Assembly (NCBI GenBank): GCA_964247055.1
Contig: OZ176052.1
Coordinates: 5,952,001-6,016,000, forward strand
Direction: 5' to 3'
DNA length: 64,000 bases
Source of the DNA: Paragordius varius
Taxonomy: Eukaryota > Nematomorpha
How positions within the stretch are numbered: the first letter of the stretch is position 1; the number at the start of each line of letters is the position of its first letter. The notes under the pieces are model-generated. The model had not been told where the DNA came from. It did not search any database and worked only from the letters and a program-made list of their open reading frames with translations. The translations under genes and the position numbers were made by a program. Below are positions 1 to 12,800 of the stretch, in pieces.

Positions 1-669
1 TAAATTATACTGTATTTTTACAACTATTTTTTTGCTATTCAGATACAATATATATGGTTTATCTTAATCACAGACATATTGTCTTTAACAAGAATGTTTG
101 TTAAATAGGTGTATTTTATCATCCATATTGATATTCCTTTTTAATATAAAGCAGAAATTAAAAATGAAAAAAAAATTTATAATATTGATTTTTGCACATT
201 TTTATGCATATTCTTGTGTTTACTAGGCGTTAATATAATGATCTCTCTTTTACAATCTTTAACACATATTAATAATAATTCAATTTAAGAATCTTTTTTA
301 TGATAATTCTTAAAGAATATTGTATATTATATGGTAAATATTTTAAATTTAAGACGCCTTTTTGAGTAAATGGCAATTATGTTTTGACACTTTATTATTA
401 AAATTGGCTCAAGGTACAAAATTTAATTGTATAATTATTTTACGGTTCATAGATTTAATAAATATAATTTAATGTTAATTGTAATTAGCCTGGTTATTGT
501 TTTTATCATTATAAATTTTAGTTTTTTTTTCTCTTTTTTACAGTATCTGTTAAGAAATAGGTTTTATTTTAAAAACCTTTTTGCCATTAGACAAGCGCAT
601 TACTTGCAACATACCCTTGATTTGTAAAAAAATATATGTTGCTTATATGTTAATACCTTTTGAATATAG
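1..669. other. 5' flank or intron of the transporter gene
   Basis: AT-rich sequence before the first exon that can be supported. It should hold an intron and perhaps earlier exons of the OST-alpha-like gene, because that gene is entered in the middle of its membrane domain. A possible small exon after the acceptor at 541 is open for 28 codons, but its only donor (near 628) gives a phase that does not fit the exon at 670, so it is not called. Confidence 0.4.
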
Positions 670-3600
670 CTTTCTTTGGCTAATGCATATCTTTACCTCA
701 CAATTTTAACGACCATATCTACGCTATTGGGTATGTATGGACTCATAATTATATTTCGAATATCAAAACCACATTTACGTGAACACAACATTGTGATCAA
801 ATTTATTAGCGTTCAACTTGTACTGATATTCAGTAATTTGCAAGGGTCAGTTTTGGAATTGCTAACGACCAAAGATATATTCCCTTGTAGTCCTCCGTTT
901 TCATCTAAAACTAGAGGGCTTGGTAAGGATACTTTTAATTTAATATACAAATTTTAATTTAAAAAAAGTTGTTAGTATAGTTAGCTTTCATCACAATCTT
1001 TTTTGAGAGTGATTTTTATATTGCTTGAATGAGTCACACTACAAATTGTTTCACCATTTTTTGAAATATACGTAGGACTTGAAAAAAAGATAGAAAAGAT
1101 GGTTAATGCAAAAGTCGTTATATTACGGATTTTAACAACTGTTATTACAAAACATAACCAATCCGTTAATTACCATTACAATAATTATCATATTACGCAA
1201 AATACCCTTAAACCGATTTTCAAAACATATTATCATTTATGTCATTGAGGAAAATATAGATATAATCTGCCAATATGGCACAACCATATTCTAATTTATA
1301 TTTTATCATAAGGTTTTTCACTCAATTCTCCTTTTCTTATAAGAATGTCTCTTCAAAAATTACCTCATACATTTGATTAATTATTTCTTACCAAATATTT
1401 TCCTTGTAGAACTAAATCACATGCTCTTGATCTTGGAATGCTTCTTGTTAGCTACCATCCTACATCATTATTATCGCAAAGAAGCTATGCATAGTCGAAT
1501 CAAATCCTCAACAACTATTTCGACTTTTGGTGACCATAATATCAATAATAAAAGCAAGAACAATAGTATTGTTGCAAACAATATTGTATTACAAGACGGT
1601 TCTACCGCATCAACGTTATCAACGACTGAGGAGAGTGGAGAAAATACGATTGGCGGTTCACCTTACCCTGCTCATCATACATATCATTATGATGGGCAAT
1701 ATGGGTGAGTTTTTTTGATTTGATATAAAAAAAATTGTGAAAGCGGGACCAATTAAAAATTTGGCAATATCCTTTATCCTATATCCCATATTTAACCAGT
1801 ATATATCAAAAATTTTAAGTAAATTTATTATTAAAACAAGTCGTGAAAAGAGATAAAAAATTATTTTAATAAAAAAGAAAATTAAAATTGATCGGTCTGG
1901 TATTTAAAAAGTTTTTTGAGAATGTGAAAAGTGTTATATTGGTCAAACGGGTAGAAAAATTATTGCACGAATAAAGGAGCATCAAGCTTGCCTGAAAAAT
2001 TCTAACATAAAAATAGTTCGATTGCTGACCATGCTTTGGACTATGGACACGCAATTAATATTAATGATATAGATTTTATCTTTATTAACCATTACAAGGG
2101 GATAGTATTAGGGAATCATTTGAAATTTTTAAAAATAGTACAAACACCTTTAAGAAATTTTTCATGTTGAACATGGATACAAAGGTTTAATTTTAAGTTT
2201 ATCATTCTTATTTCTGGAAAAAAATAAAAAAATATCTTATGAGTACAGAAAAAAAGATAAAAAATTATTTTTCACAAGCCAAAAGTCCTCACAAGAAGTG
2301 ATAGTTTTATTCTATATATTTAAATATTGTAATTAATTTTAATAATATGCGTTTGTTATATAATAACAATGTTTTAGTACAGGGGAAAGGGTTTCACGGG
2401 CCGCATTAGAAATACACATATATGCATTCATAAATAATTTATTAGATATTAAACATAAGACTGTCAATGCAGCACAGTAAAATAATTTTGAATACATTTA
2501 AGCAAGAAATATTGATTTTATTAATGTAAGCATATTTTTGCTCGCGTTAGACACCCCTGTTTTAGTGTATATTCGGTTCCAAAATCATGCAATTGTTAGG
2601 TCATTTTCAATTTCAACATATAATTTAAATTAAACAAAGTAAATTATTACATTATTTAGATAGGAATGCTATAATAATTATTTTTTAAACAGTTTGGCAA
2701 TTATTTGAACTTGCGTGCTTGAATATATTAAATAAATTATCCAAATATTTGAAATATTAATATCTATTGATTCCAGTCCAATAACATGTACTTTTAATTA
2801 CAAGCTTAATTTTATCGTGTTTGGCATTTATTATTTTTATATGTGTGATTCAGCTAAAATCCGTGAGATGGAATGTATTCCAATTTATATATATTTATAT
2901 AAATCTGTTTTATTTTTATGATAAAAAAGTCTTTAATATATATTTAATCTAATGTAGAAATATAATATTGCGTGCAAATTTATTTATCAATTTTGGTGAT
3001 GCATTGTTTTTTCTCGTGTGATACGGTAAAGTGTTAAACCATTTTGTTTAAATTAGATAATTCATATCTGCGGGATCATATGTTTAAAAATTTATATAAT
3101 ATTTTATTTTTAGATTTAATCTTGGATGGATGGATCTCTGTTGTCAAGGGGTCCCTTGGCATCAGAGATTCATCCAAATCTTATGAAAAATAATTTTTAT
3201 GTTAACTTTTTATATATTGACTCCTTAATAATGCATATTTTTTACGAGAAAAGCCTTAATTATTTTTTTTATAATTTATCTAAAATATAACCAATTTAAA
3301 TTCCATAAACATTATTTTATTATAGGTATCATGTACAGAATGATGGAATAGACCATGAGACATCTTTCGATACATCAAACGAATATTTTGCTCCCGGTGT
3401 CCTAAAACATAAAGCTATGATGGCTAAAAGGTTGGCCAAATTATATTTGTGTCAATTTAAATTGTATTTTTGGAAAAAAAATTTTTTGACCCTTCCCCTT
3501 TCATGATAAACTTTTCAATAAAAACAGCACCTCTACAAATTACAGACTGCTAATCATAGACCTTTTCAATTTCTAAATCGGGCCTTAATAACCCTGAGCA

Positions 3601-4747
3601 AGCTGAAGCTTTCACAGTTCTGATACAATTTAAACCCTTACTCTTTAATAAAAAAAGGAAAAAGGTGATTCTAAGCCGTATTTTGCAGTTAGAATCGTTA
3701 AATCTTCTTTTATACTTAAGTTAACATCAATATTACTCAAAAACGAGATCATTTTTAATTTAGAAAACCCATTAAAGCATCTTTGCTAACATGATTGCGA
3801 TTTCAGTATAAATACAGCTCTGGTTTTACTCCCAAATTTTAATATTTTTTATGGATAAAAAACTACTTAAAATACTCATTTTATTGGCTTGTTATTACAT
3901 AAAAATTGATACATACCACAAAACGTAAAAAAATAAAGACAAATATTTTTTTGTGGGAAATATATATCCAAGAGTGTTTTAAATTTAATTTTCCATATAA
4001 TTTTATAACCTTAAAATTATAGGTTAGTTATGGTTTAAAAATGATAAAAACATATGGTTGTGTTTACTATTAAAAAATGTTTCGTTTTTATGTTTTGTTT
4101 TTTATAATTTTTTTACTGTATGATTGCCAACTAAATTCAATAATTTTATGAGTAAAATTTGTCTTTTTTTTTTTAAAAAAAACTACTTAAAAAAATATGG
4201 GTTTTTTCTCCTAATACCCTTTTTATCTTTGAATCACCTAACTACATCATGCTTATGCTTACTTTTTATTATAGATTAGCTAGGGAGAAAAGATTTAGTG
4301 ACCCTGTGAGAAAAGCTCCTCCATTTCGTTTTTCATTAGCAGCTTGCGCAAACGCCACTGCTCTTGAGGATATGAATAAACTTCGAAATTTACATGGAAC
4401 TTTTGCACATCATCCTTTACATCCAAACGGTTTGAATTTTTTTTCCAAAATAATTTATATTATTATTTGGTGGTGATTTAAACTATATATGTACCATTTG
4501 CAATTCGAATTCACCCCCCGAACAATTCAGAACTAATATAACTCATTATTAATATGAAATATTATATCTTTATAACATAGGTTATTTTTTCTGTATATTT
4601 TAATTCAAAACAAAATTTCATTTTCTAAAAATATATAAAAATATAGGTAATTAATCTTAAAAAACATATAATTTATTTGAGGGTGTATTTGTATTGTTCG
4701 AGGGTGAATATGAATTTAAGGGTGAATTTGAATTGTTTAAAGGTGAA

Positions 4748-4798
<51 letters not shown>

Positions 4799-7700
4799 GA
4801 TAAAAAAGTGATGTTTGAAATATTTATTAAGAAGCATTTTTGATGGATTTCATCTTTTTTCATCTAAATATTTTTTCTCTTTAAAATGCTTGAAGACACA
4901 TTTAAAGCCGTAGAACATAAAAATTTTATATTTTATTTTTATTTAATTAGATGCATTTAAAGATGTAGATCATGAAAATCGTATTAACTACAAACAATTA
5001 TCCGACCACTCCAGAACAGGCACACCGCATTGTCTTAATGATGTGATTGCTCCTTCACAAAATTTAAGTTTTGTACATGAAAGCCATTCACCGACAATTT
5101 CTGCTTCTACCGGTATGGATAAAAATGATTTGCTTCAAAAAAGTTTTGGGAACAATGAAACAATCATTCAGCCAGATATAATACCAATGACCCAAATAAC
5201 GTGGGATAGTCATTGCCAATACGATAAACCCGAACAATCCTCTCCAGAAAGTAAATTTTTACTTATTTGGTTGTGCAAAAAACTATGATTAACTACTCTC
5301 TTTTTTGGATTTTCGATTGAAATTATTAAATAACAGTAATTATTGCTTAATGTTTCCTTTTTCTTCAGCTGGTATATATAGATATTTGTAAACAGTGATT
5401 TTGAGACCAATATGCCAAGAGTGTTCAAGCGGCCCTCCAAAATATTTTTGCAGCCTGCGATAAATTTCCAAAAATATCAAATAAAAAATTTTCTAATTAA
5501 AATAATGGTATATACAAATTCGAAGTAAAATTGATATTGTTTAAACAAATTTTTAGAATGCATCTTTCAAAGTTTGTTAATGAATTAGCAAAAATTGTTA
5601 AACTAAATGGTAATATAATAAAATATTTGTTAACCCCCATAAAATTTTCGTATGCGACCCGCGAAACCATTTGTGTTGGGCATCTCTACAATATACAAAC
5701 AAAATAAATTTTATAACATACAGATTTCACTACGAATGAAGAGTCATATTGTGATAATCCTTCTCAACTCCAATGCAAAAAAGAAAAACAGTACTACTCA
5801 CATCCTAAAGATGATCAATGTATAATACCCAACAAGGGCTTAGTACATCCCAAACCTAGTCCAGCCCATTTTTTTCGAGATCTGCTAATTTCTCCGGCCC
5901 GAAAGCTAACTCTTGTCAGTGTTTTGTTGGCTGAAAAAGACAATCCCTCATATCTCCAAAAGTACGTATCCGCAAACCTTATGTCAAAATGTTTAAATTT
6001 ATGTATTTTTTAAGTATAGGTACAAAGATGAAATATTAAATATGTGGTATGGTTCCCGATTTTAACTAATATGTTTATTTTGTAGCTAACTAACACTTCA
6101 TACATTTTTTGTTGTATTTTTGGTTGTGTAAAAATAATACTCTTTAAATACATATTAATAATTGTAATATTGATGCCAACAAAATTGATTTTTATTTAAA
6201 CAGCAAAAATATTTTGTTTGATAGATTAAATAAACGGAGTACCACAAAATCGAATTCAAAAACTGTAAAAAGACGACACTATAGTGTAGATGAGACGCGT
6301 ACCAGACACAAACCACAAAATGTTGACTGTGATAAAGTGTTAGGACCTACGCCTTTCGCTAAAAATTTGGATACGAATGCGAAAAGAAGCAATCTTAAAA
6401 CAACCAATAAAAACTTTTTATCCTTAGATGAGTACGGCGTTGGTAAAATTCCCACGGGAGTTAAAGAAGTTTATGACAATTTTGGCCAACAAAATTTAGA
6501 AGCTCCTTTCAATTCCCTAAAAAATGACGACCAATCTAAACAACCTCAATTACAAAAAGCAAACAATTATTTTAACAATGCATCATTACCATCACCTAAT
6601 ATATCAAATGATATTGTGCCCTTAAAGACAACAATATATCCGTCCGGTGAACATTTAGTAAATTATGGATCTGTCAATCGTTTTCCAGAAGTTGTTTCCT
6701 CCAGCAATGTCCATAGAAACTTTAATGAAAATGCTGAAGGTGTAATAAAAGATGATGAATGGAAATATCATGTTAATAAAATTTTGGATACTCATTTAGT
6801 TCACGATGATGCCAATAAAAGAACACCAACAACATCATCATTAAATTATGGTGAGTCACCTTTTTGTTCCTTTTAAATATATTGTTTATAATTTTTGCAT
6901 ACCGTTTTTTTCGGAGTTTTATAGTAAAAGATATTACAAAATATCAGCCCCAAATATATGTAAAGTAATTTTTAAAATCATATTCTTTCCATATATTCTG
7001 CACCATTTTAAAGTCCTTTTTGACTAATGGATACTTAAAACATATTTTTTTACTGATTTTTTTACCTTTATAATTTGTTTTTAACAACTGTTTAGGTTTG
7101 GAAAATCGTAATAATAATAATAACAGTAATATTAATAATAAATACAATCGACATGATTATGGACAAAAAGCCAATTCGAAAAGTGTTAAAGACCTTCCTA
7201 TATATAAAACTCCCACAAATATGACATCACTTTCATCATTTATAAACACGTATGGGTTTTTTTATATCTATTTTTTCCCAATTTTTTATTCACATTTATA
7301 TATGTAAATATCCAACTTTAAATTATATCTGTTTATGGTTTATCAATTTTTTGCTTTTTTCCTCGATATGGAAACAGTAATTTTGGTAACACTTTATCAC
7401 CCTTTGGAGTAGCCTTATATGCCACGGTGATTAAAATTTGAATATTTTAAAATGTATGTAGAATATTGGGCCAAATTTAAAAATATGCTTTCGATAGCTT
7501 TTAGTCGCATGCATTTTTTTTGAATTCAAACTTTTTCGCCTCCAATTTTTTCTTTGGATTTCTTTAATCCCTAATACAACAATCAAATAAGTGTATATTA
7601 TGGTTAAAAATACAAATAGAAAGTTTCAAATTGCATTTTACCAGCAAACTCTTGGTATTTATTGATTTTAAAATCAGCTGTTTGGCATAATCGCGTTTTT

Positions 7701-8120
7701 TAGCTACTCCAATTTGGAATAGAAGTTGAGTAAAAAAAATATGAGCTTTTTTATTTAATATACGGGAAAAGAATGTTTGATAATTAAATTTTACCCAAAA
7801 CAACTCTTTAAAACAGAAGTTTATTTTAAGTTTAGGCTCTGCGATATAAAACACCCCAAATGTAATCGGCCACAAAAAATAAAATGTTAAATAGAGTTAA
7901 TATTCTATATTTGATTCGAAAATTAATTTCGTTAAAAAGAATAAAAGTCTCACTTTATTCAATTTTATTTTTATTTATTAAAGGTTAATATAAAGATGCG
8001 AAATTGAATATTTTTCAAATAAATACATTTTATATCTTTTTTAGATATTCTAAGAAGATTTCAAATTATCGTGCTATGGAAAACGATGACAATAACACCA
8101 ATAATAAGATTTCGCCTTAA
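670..8120 (+). CDS. OST-alpha/TMEM184-like organic solute transporter, 3' part
   Basis: Exons 670-922, 1410-1704, 3326-3430, 4275-4429, 4951-5250, 5724-5961, 6204-6850, 7096-7249 and 8045-8120 (stop TAA) join with matching phases through GT-AG introns, giving about 740 residues in the window. The first two exons carry the end of the membrane domain: a helix around YLYLTILTTISTLLGMYGL, then KFISVQLVLIFSNLQG and LNHMLLILECFLLATILHHYYR, which match the last helices of the Solute_trans_a family (OST-alpha and TMEM184). Known members move bile acids and steroids at the plasma membrane or sit in vesicles. The remaining ~620 residues are hydrophilic, rich in Asn, Ser and Lys, presumably cytosolic, and much longer than the tails of known relatives. 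The 5' exons lie outside the window or could not be found. Introns hold MITEs and a Penelope relic. The family is well supported; substrate and subfamily are not. Confidence 0.82.
1890..2195 (+). mobile_element. Penelope-like element relic, GIY-YIG endonuclease part
   Basis: Inside the second intron of the transporter gene, a degraded reading frame gives CEKCYIGQTGRKIIARIKEH followed, after a break, by SSIADHALDYGHAININDID. This is the GIY-YIG endonuclease pattern carried at the C-terminus of Penelope-like retroelements (CYIGQTGR core, then Arg, Glu-His and ADHALDxGH). No reverse transcriptase part is recognisable next to it, so it looks like a 5'-truncated, broken copy. Confidence 0.72.
2380..2559. 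mobile_element. hAT-type MITE, family E, copy 1
   Basis: A short element with ends CAGGGG and CCCCTG and terminal words typical of hAT elements (CGGGCCGC near the left end). The flanks carry an 8-bp target duplication, TTTTAGTA and TTTTAGTG, with one mismatch. It has no coding capacity. Confidence 0.8.
3113..3182. other. GC-richer hairpin in a transporter intron
   Basis: The stretch 3122-3150 (around GATCTCTGTTGTCAAGGG) is nearly complementary to 3152-3178 (around CCCTTGGCATCAGAGAT), with a 4-base insertion and a few mismatches and almost no loop. Its base composition stands out against the AT-rich intron. A splice-acceptor-like TTTTAG precedes it. It could be a small MITE, a foldback or a structured RNA; nothing in the sequence decides. 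Confidence 0.55.
4490..4750. mobile_element. MITE family B, copy 1
   Basis: Begins with TACCATTTGCAATTCGAATT and has inverted ends made of repeated words like AATTCAAATTCACCC. The right end carries the same words in reverse (GGGTGAATTTGAATTG) several times and runs into a TA microsatellite. It lies in the transporter intron between 4429 and 4951. No coding capacity. Confidence 0.8.
4748..4797. repeat. (TA)n microsatellite
   Basis: About 24 TA units directly after the MITE end. Other TA runs lie at about 8412-8440, 9378-9404, 28790-28834, 46570-46600 and 47628-47648. Confidence 0.95.
5415..5689. mobile_element. hAT-type MITE, family E, copy 2
   Basis: The left end reads CAAGAGTGTTCAAGCGGCCC and the right end ACCCGCGAAACCATTTGTGT followed by TGGGCATCTCTA. 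This is the degraded pattern of hAT elements that start CAGGGGTGTCCAA. Flanking words CAATATG and CAATATA suggest a worn 8-bp duplication. It lies in the transporter intron 5251-5723. Confidence 0.72.
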
Positions 8121-9371
8121 AGTACAAGCCTTGGGTGAAATTGGCTGAATAGCTTTAATACAAACTTTATGTGCCTTAAAGCATCATATTGTGTATTTAA
8201 TAACATACTCTTTTTGCTATCTTAAGTTTTTGCCTTATTTCTCTTGATTTAAAAACTAATCATGCAAAATTATTTTAGTAAATAATATTATTTACAATAG
8301 ACGAATCTTGACGACTCATTTTTGATTTATTTAATTTTACAATGCAAAATTCAAGTGCTCTGATCAATCGCCTTATATATATATATATACATATAACGCT
8401 TTTTATTTAGATTATATGTATATATATATATATATATATAATAACGTGGTTTAAATATACATATGTATATTATATGTTTATTTTAATTCAATTCAATATG
8501 TTAAAAAACTATTTTATAATTATTGAAAATTGTTTTAAATAATATTATATCTATGCTATCCAAAATTACTACCCAGTGCTAATACCCATAAAATTTATAA
8601 ATATATTATATATATTGTGCATATAGTAAATTTTATGAAACAACGCAACTTTTAATACATCAAATGCCAATCTTGATTAACAGTAAAAAAATTAATTGAA
8701 TTAATTATTTTTTGCATATATTTATTGGTGGTATAGCCTTTTTATTAATAAAAATCATCAAAAACAGCACGAACGAATCTATGATTAATTATAAACCTTA
8801 GAATAAATATAAATTTGGATGAATTTGCTAAAGATGAAACCCATTGGAGTTTCCAACGCAAAAGGCTTGGCGGGCCGCATTTTCGACACGGCATTTTATG
8901 TACATTTGGGCATTAATAAATATTTAATTTTAAACATAAGATTGTAAAAAGCAAACAAAATAATTTTAGTTCGTTGCCTGCCAATTGGATAGATTTAATA
9001 AAGCGTAATATGAATTTTATTAGATTATGTGAGCATATTTTTACAAAACGTAATGTTTCCAAGGGCCGCGTGTTGACACCCCTGTTATAAACGTTCGATA
9101 AAATATACTTAAAAAAACCAAATTGATAATTTTATCGATTGACATTCTAATTTTTTTTATTATCCAAAAAAATCAGCTCTACCAAATAATAAAACTTTGA
9201 CTTATAAATATAATGAACCATAGCAATTTGTACAACTCTATCGAAAAATGTGCTTCGCATAAAGGTTTAGGGCTTTTATTTCTTTTGTCACGTTCAAAAT
9301 AAAAATCGCATTTAAGCAACGATTTAAGAATGATATAAAACCGATGGAACAAGTAGAGGAAAATATTTTCA

Positions 9372-9407
<36 letters not shown>

Positions 9408-10158
9408 ACATAAAATATGTTGCACCGGAACGGGATCAAACCTTAATTTAGATATTAATATTTGAATAATATCAGCATTTCACCAAAAAACTAGGGTCCG
9501 GCATGTTTTTCGTAACCGTTGTGTTAGGTAGAAACCAGAAACGTGCGGACCCGTTTTTAAAACCGACAGTGGGGTTGTTCTAGTATATTTAAATATTCTT
9601 GAATAAAAGATATTTTGCCGATATAAAACTAAATTTTTGTAGTTTGCTATATTGTGGAAATTTTGTCCACATTTTATAAAATAAATGGCTATTCGTTAGA
9701 AAAATGGAACTTAAATCAAATCATTTGGTTAAAAAGACTTAATTGTAAATAAAATTTTGAAAAAATAATCTTTTTAACAAGAACCATTCCATTTTTTTAT
9801 AAAAACGGAACGAGAGACAAAAAATAGGATTTAAAACCAATGCATGTACCTTAAACCGGTTAAAAAAAACAGTGGAATTGGAATCAAAATCTTTTTGTCC
9901 AAAATTATCCTAGGAACCAAAACCGGAGCTTTTTCGACTAAAACCGTTAGATTTAATAAACGTAATTATTTATACTTTATAATCGCCATGATTAAGTTGG
10001 TAACAACTATCGTTTTAAAATATACCAATACTGTTTAACCCATAAACAAATAATTGCATTTTTTGCTATTTATAGTTTCAATGGAACCTTAAAAAGAGGC
10101 TTATATGTGCATGAAATAATAATAAATTTAGAACACCAATATAGAATAATTTTTAGAC
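8121..10158. other. Intergenic region between transporter and presenilin
   Basis: Two kilobases of AT-rich DNA with TA microsatellites (8412-8440, 9378-9404), one hAT MITE (about 8842-9084) and a decayed repeat with AACCGGTT-type words (about 9490-9960). That repeat resembles the ends of the family G element at 53672. No gene is seen on either strand. The presenilin promoter should lie at its right end. Confidence 0.6.
8842..9084. mobile_element. hAT-type MITE, family E, copy 3
   Basis: Contains GGCGGGCCGCATTTTCGACA near the left and GGGCCGCGTGTTGACACCCC near the right, ending CCCCTG. It aligns by eye with copy 1 over most of its length. The left boundary is approximate. Confidence 0.72.
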
Positions 10159-12625
10159 ATGGCTGATAAAAATTACACCGCTTCTATGGTATTGAAACTT
10201 TATACACCTATATTGGTTTGCATGTGCTTAGTTATACTGAATATTAAAACAGTATAATATTTTTTTGTTTATAAAACAAGATAGGATGGTTTCAAATCAA
10301 AGATACCTATATGGTATATACACCTTTTCATGAGAAAACAACCGAAACCAAAACTCTGATTTGGCAATCATTAGCAAACACAGCTATTTTTTTATCCGTT
10401 ATTATATTTACAACTTTTGTGGTCGTATACCTGTACAAATATGGATGTAAAAAGGTTTTCTTTATATTATATTAATTTTATTTTATCAAGTATAACAGCG
10501 CGTAACAAACCCAACCTAAAAGACATATTAAAATAAAATAATAGCCCTGTAAATTTTAAATGAAATTCATATTAGCTATTAGTAGATGTGTGTAAAATTA
10601 AACCTATTCACTAAATAATACTTAACAGTGTGATGTGTGGCTTATATCACCTTATTACATTGATTTTAGGTTATCATCACTTTATTGGTAATTTCATCTG
10701 TCCTAGTTCTAATTTTCGTGTATTTCCAATATTTTTGTGAAGTGCTCAACACGTTACAATGGCCATGCGATTGGATCACCATGGTGATATTTGTTTGGAA
10801 CAATGCTGTTTTAGGCATGATCGCCATATTTTGGAAAGCACCATTAATACTTCAACAAATTTATCTCATATTTAATTGCAATCTCATAGCTTTGTGTTTT
10901 ATTAAATTTCTTCCGGAATGGACGTGTTGGCTGTTACTAATTGCAGTTTCTGTGTGGGACATAATAGCTGTACTTTGCACCAAAGGTCCCCTTCGAATTT
11001 TAGTAGAAACTGCACAATCAAGGGGAGAAGATTTATCAAAATTTCCATCTCTAGTTTACAGTTCAATGGCTTACCTTACAATGTCCCTGAACATGTCAAA
11101 CCCAAACAATAGCAACTCTGTATTGATCTGCTTTTACCATACATTTTTTTATAATTATATAATTTTAAAAAATGGTTAAATTTGGTAGTAGAAAATTTAA
11201 ATTTCATTGCAGTTGCTACTTAATTTAATTTCTAATATCACATACTAATAATCAGTGAAAAAATATAGCTAAAATTATCCGTAAAAGGTATCGAGCAAAT
11301 CCACCCAACCAAAAAATCTTAAAATGACTGAATCAACTGATGATAATTCCACGATAAGTTATAAGGATAATGAGTCAAGAGGACCAAAATTGGGTTTAGG
11401 AGATTTCGTTTTTTATGGAATTCTTATAGGTTTGTAATAATCCTATTAATTTTTATATTTTTTATCGTGATTTTAAAAAAATTATTAAACAAAAAAATAA
11501 CCCCTTATTTTTTTGAAAAAACTTTATTTAAAATTAATACTTTGTCTCAGACTTAATTTCCAATAACACTTTGTCACTGATCACCGTAACAATTAAGATT
11601 GTTAAATAGGTAGAAATATTTTTTAGACTCCTTAAATTAATTGATACCCGTTAATTCGATGTCGAATTTCAAGACTAATGATATAATATTTTTTTCTGAA
11701 TTTCATCCATTAATTCAGTAGAGGGACCCCTTATCGTTTACCTTTCATTACTAGCAAGTAATTTTTCCATCCCATTTGTTTTCATACCATGAATAATTTT
11801 CTTTTTGATTAAAAATAATATTTTGTCGGTACTAATTTTGTCGAACCACTTATTAAATAATCCATGCATAGTCATTGGACGAAAGCGTTCAAATATCTGC
11901 AGATAGTATAGTTTATGTGTCGGAATCATACATGATTATTGGTGTAATCAGACTATCAATTTAGAAAAAAAGGAGTTCTTTAAAAATTAATATCACAACA
12001 AAAACGCTATTATCGCGTTAAAAGCTCGTAACAGTTATAGGATGACTTGACATATAGTTCCACACAACTTGATTATTTTAGCGAACTGAATCGGCCATTT
12101 ACAGATACATATATATGACTATAATCTTTTTTTGCGATGGAAATAAATACAGACAAGCATGGTTAATAAATATGGATCATTGAATATTCTCATATTTATT
12201 ACCATTCATTTTTATTTTCCAGTTTTTAAAAGATATGGTAGGGAAAACATTTTAATAAATATATTATGGTAAATTAATTCGAAAATAATCACACTTTTCT
12301 CCAAAAAGATGTTAGAACGTAAAAGTCCATTAATTAACACTTGATTGATTAATGAAAATCCTCAATTTTAACCGAATATTTGCAATATTATTTTTGCGAT
12401 GCTTTAGGTAAAGCCGCGGAGAGCAATGATTGGAACGTGATCATACCCTGCATCATAGCCATATTAATTGGGCTAACGTTAACTCTCATCCTCTTAGTTA
12501 TGTGTAAAATGGCTCTACCAGCTTTACCACTTTCAATTAGTTTTGGCGTAGTTATCTACTTTGGATACTATTATATAACGAGTCCATTTTTACAACAATT
12601 ATCACAAGACAATTTCTTTATATAA
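10159..12625 (+). CDS. Presenilin, gamma-secretase catalytic subunit
   Basis: Exons 10159-10251, 10281-10454, 10670-11119, 11288-11429 and 12408-12625 encode about 358 residues from ATG to TAA. Presenilin is the aspartyl protease of gamma-secretase, cutting Notch-type and other membrane proteins inside the bilayer. All hallmarks are present: VYTPFHEKTTET after the first helix, the first catalytic Asp in AVSVWDIIAVLCTKGPLR, the second in KLGLGDFVFYG, and the ALPALPLSI (PAL) motif before the C-terminus. The protein is short: only about 11 residues precede the first helix, and the loop between helices 6 and 7 is about 55 residues. The usual YD at the first catalytic site reads WD. The first intron is only 29 nt. 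The acceptor at 11287 was chosen because it is in phase and avoids an upstream stop. The gene converges with APC2, 175 bp away. Confidence 0.96.
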
Positions 12626-12800
12626 GATGAGACAAACATCTATCTTAAATGGCAATTTACGCGAAGAATATTATTTTTTCTGCAATATTGAACATCCCTG
12701 ATATAAATATTGACAATTTAAAATCTTTGAGTCATATTTATAATATATAAACGATAATCATATAAATATTTTCTTTGCACAATACCACACATTATATATA
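12626..12800. other. Convergent intergenic gap, presenilin to APC2
   Basis: Only 175 bp separate the two stop codons of genes facing each other, so the 3' untranslated regions must be very short or overlap. The sequence is AT-rich and no other feature is seen. Confidence 0.8.

Noticed and set aside
542-628. Possible upstream exon of the transporter (QYLLRNRFYFKNL)
   Set aside because: The acceptor is good, but the only donor, near 628, leaves a phase that does not match the exon at 670, and the residues do not clearly match the family.
3113-3190. Alternative coding exon beginning after TTTTAG at 3112
   Set aside because: It reads in frame for 24 codons but ends in a stop, and the sequence is better explained as a hairpin; the main exon chain skips it with perfect phase.
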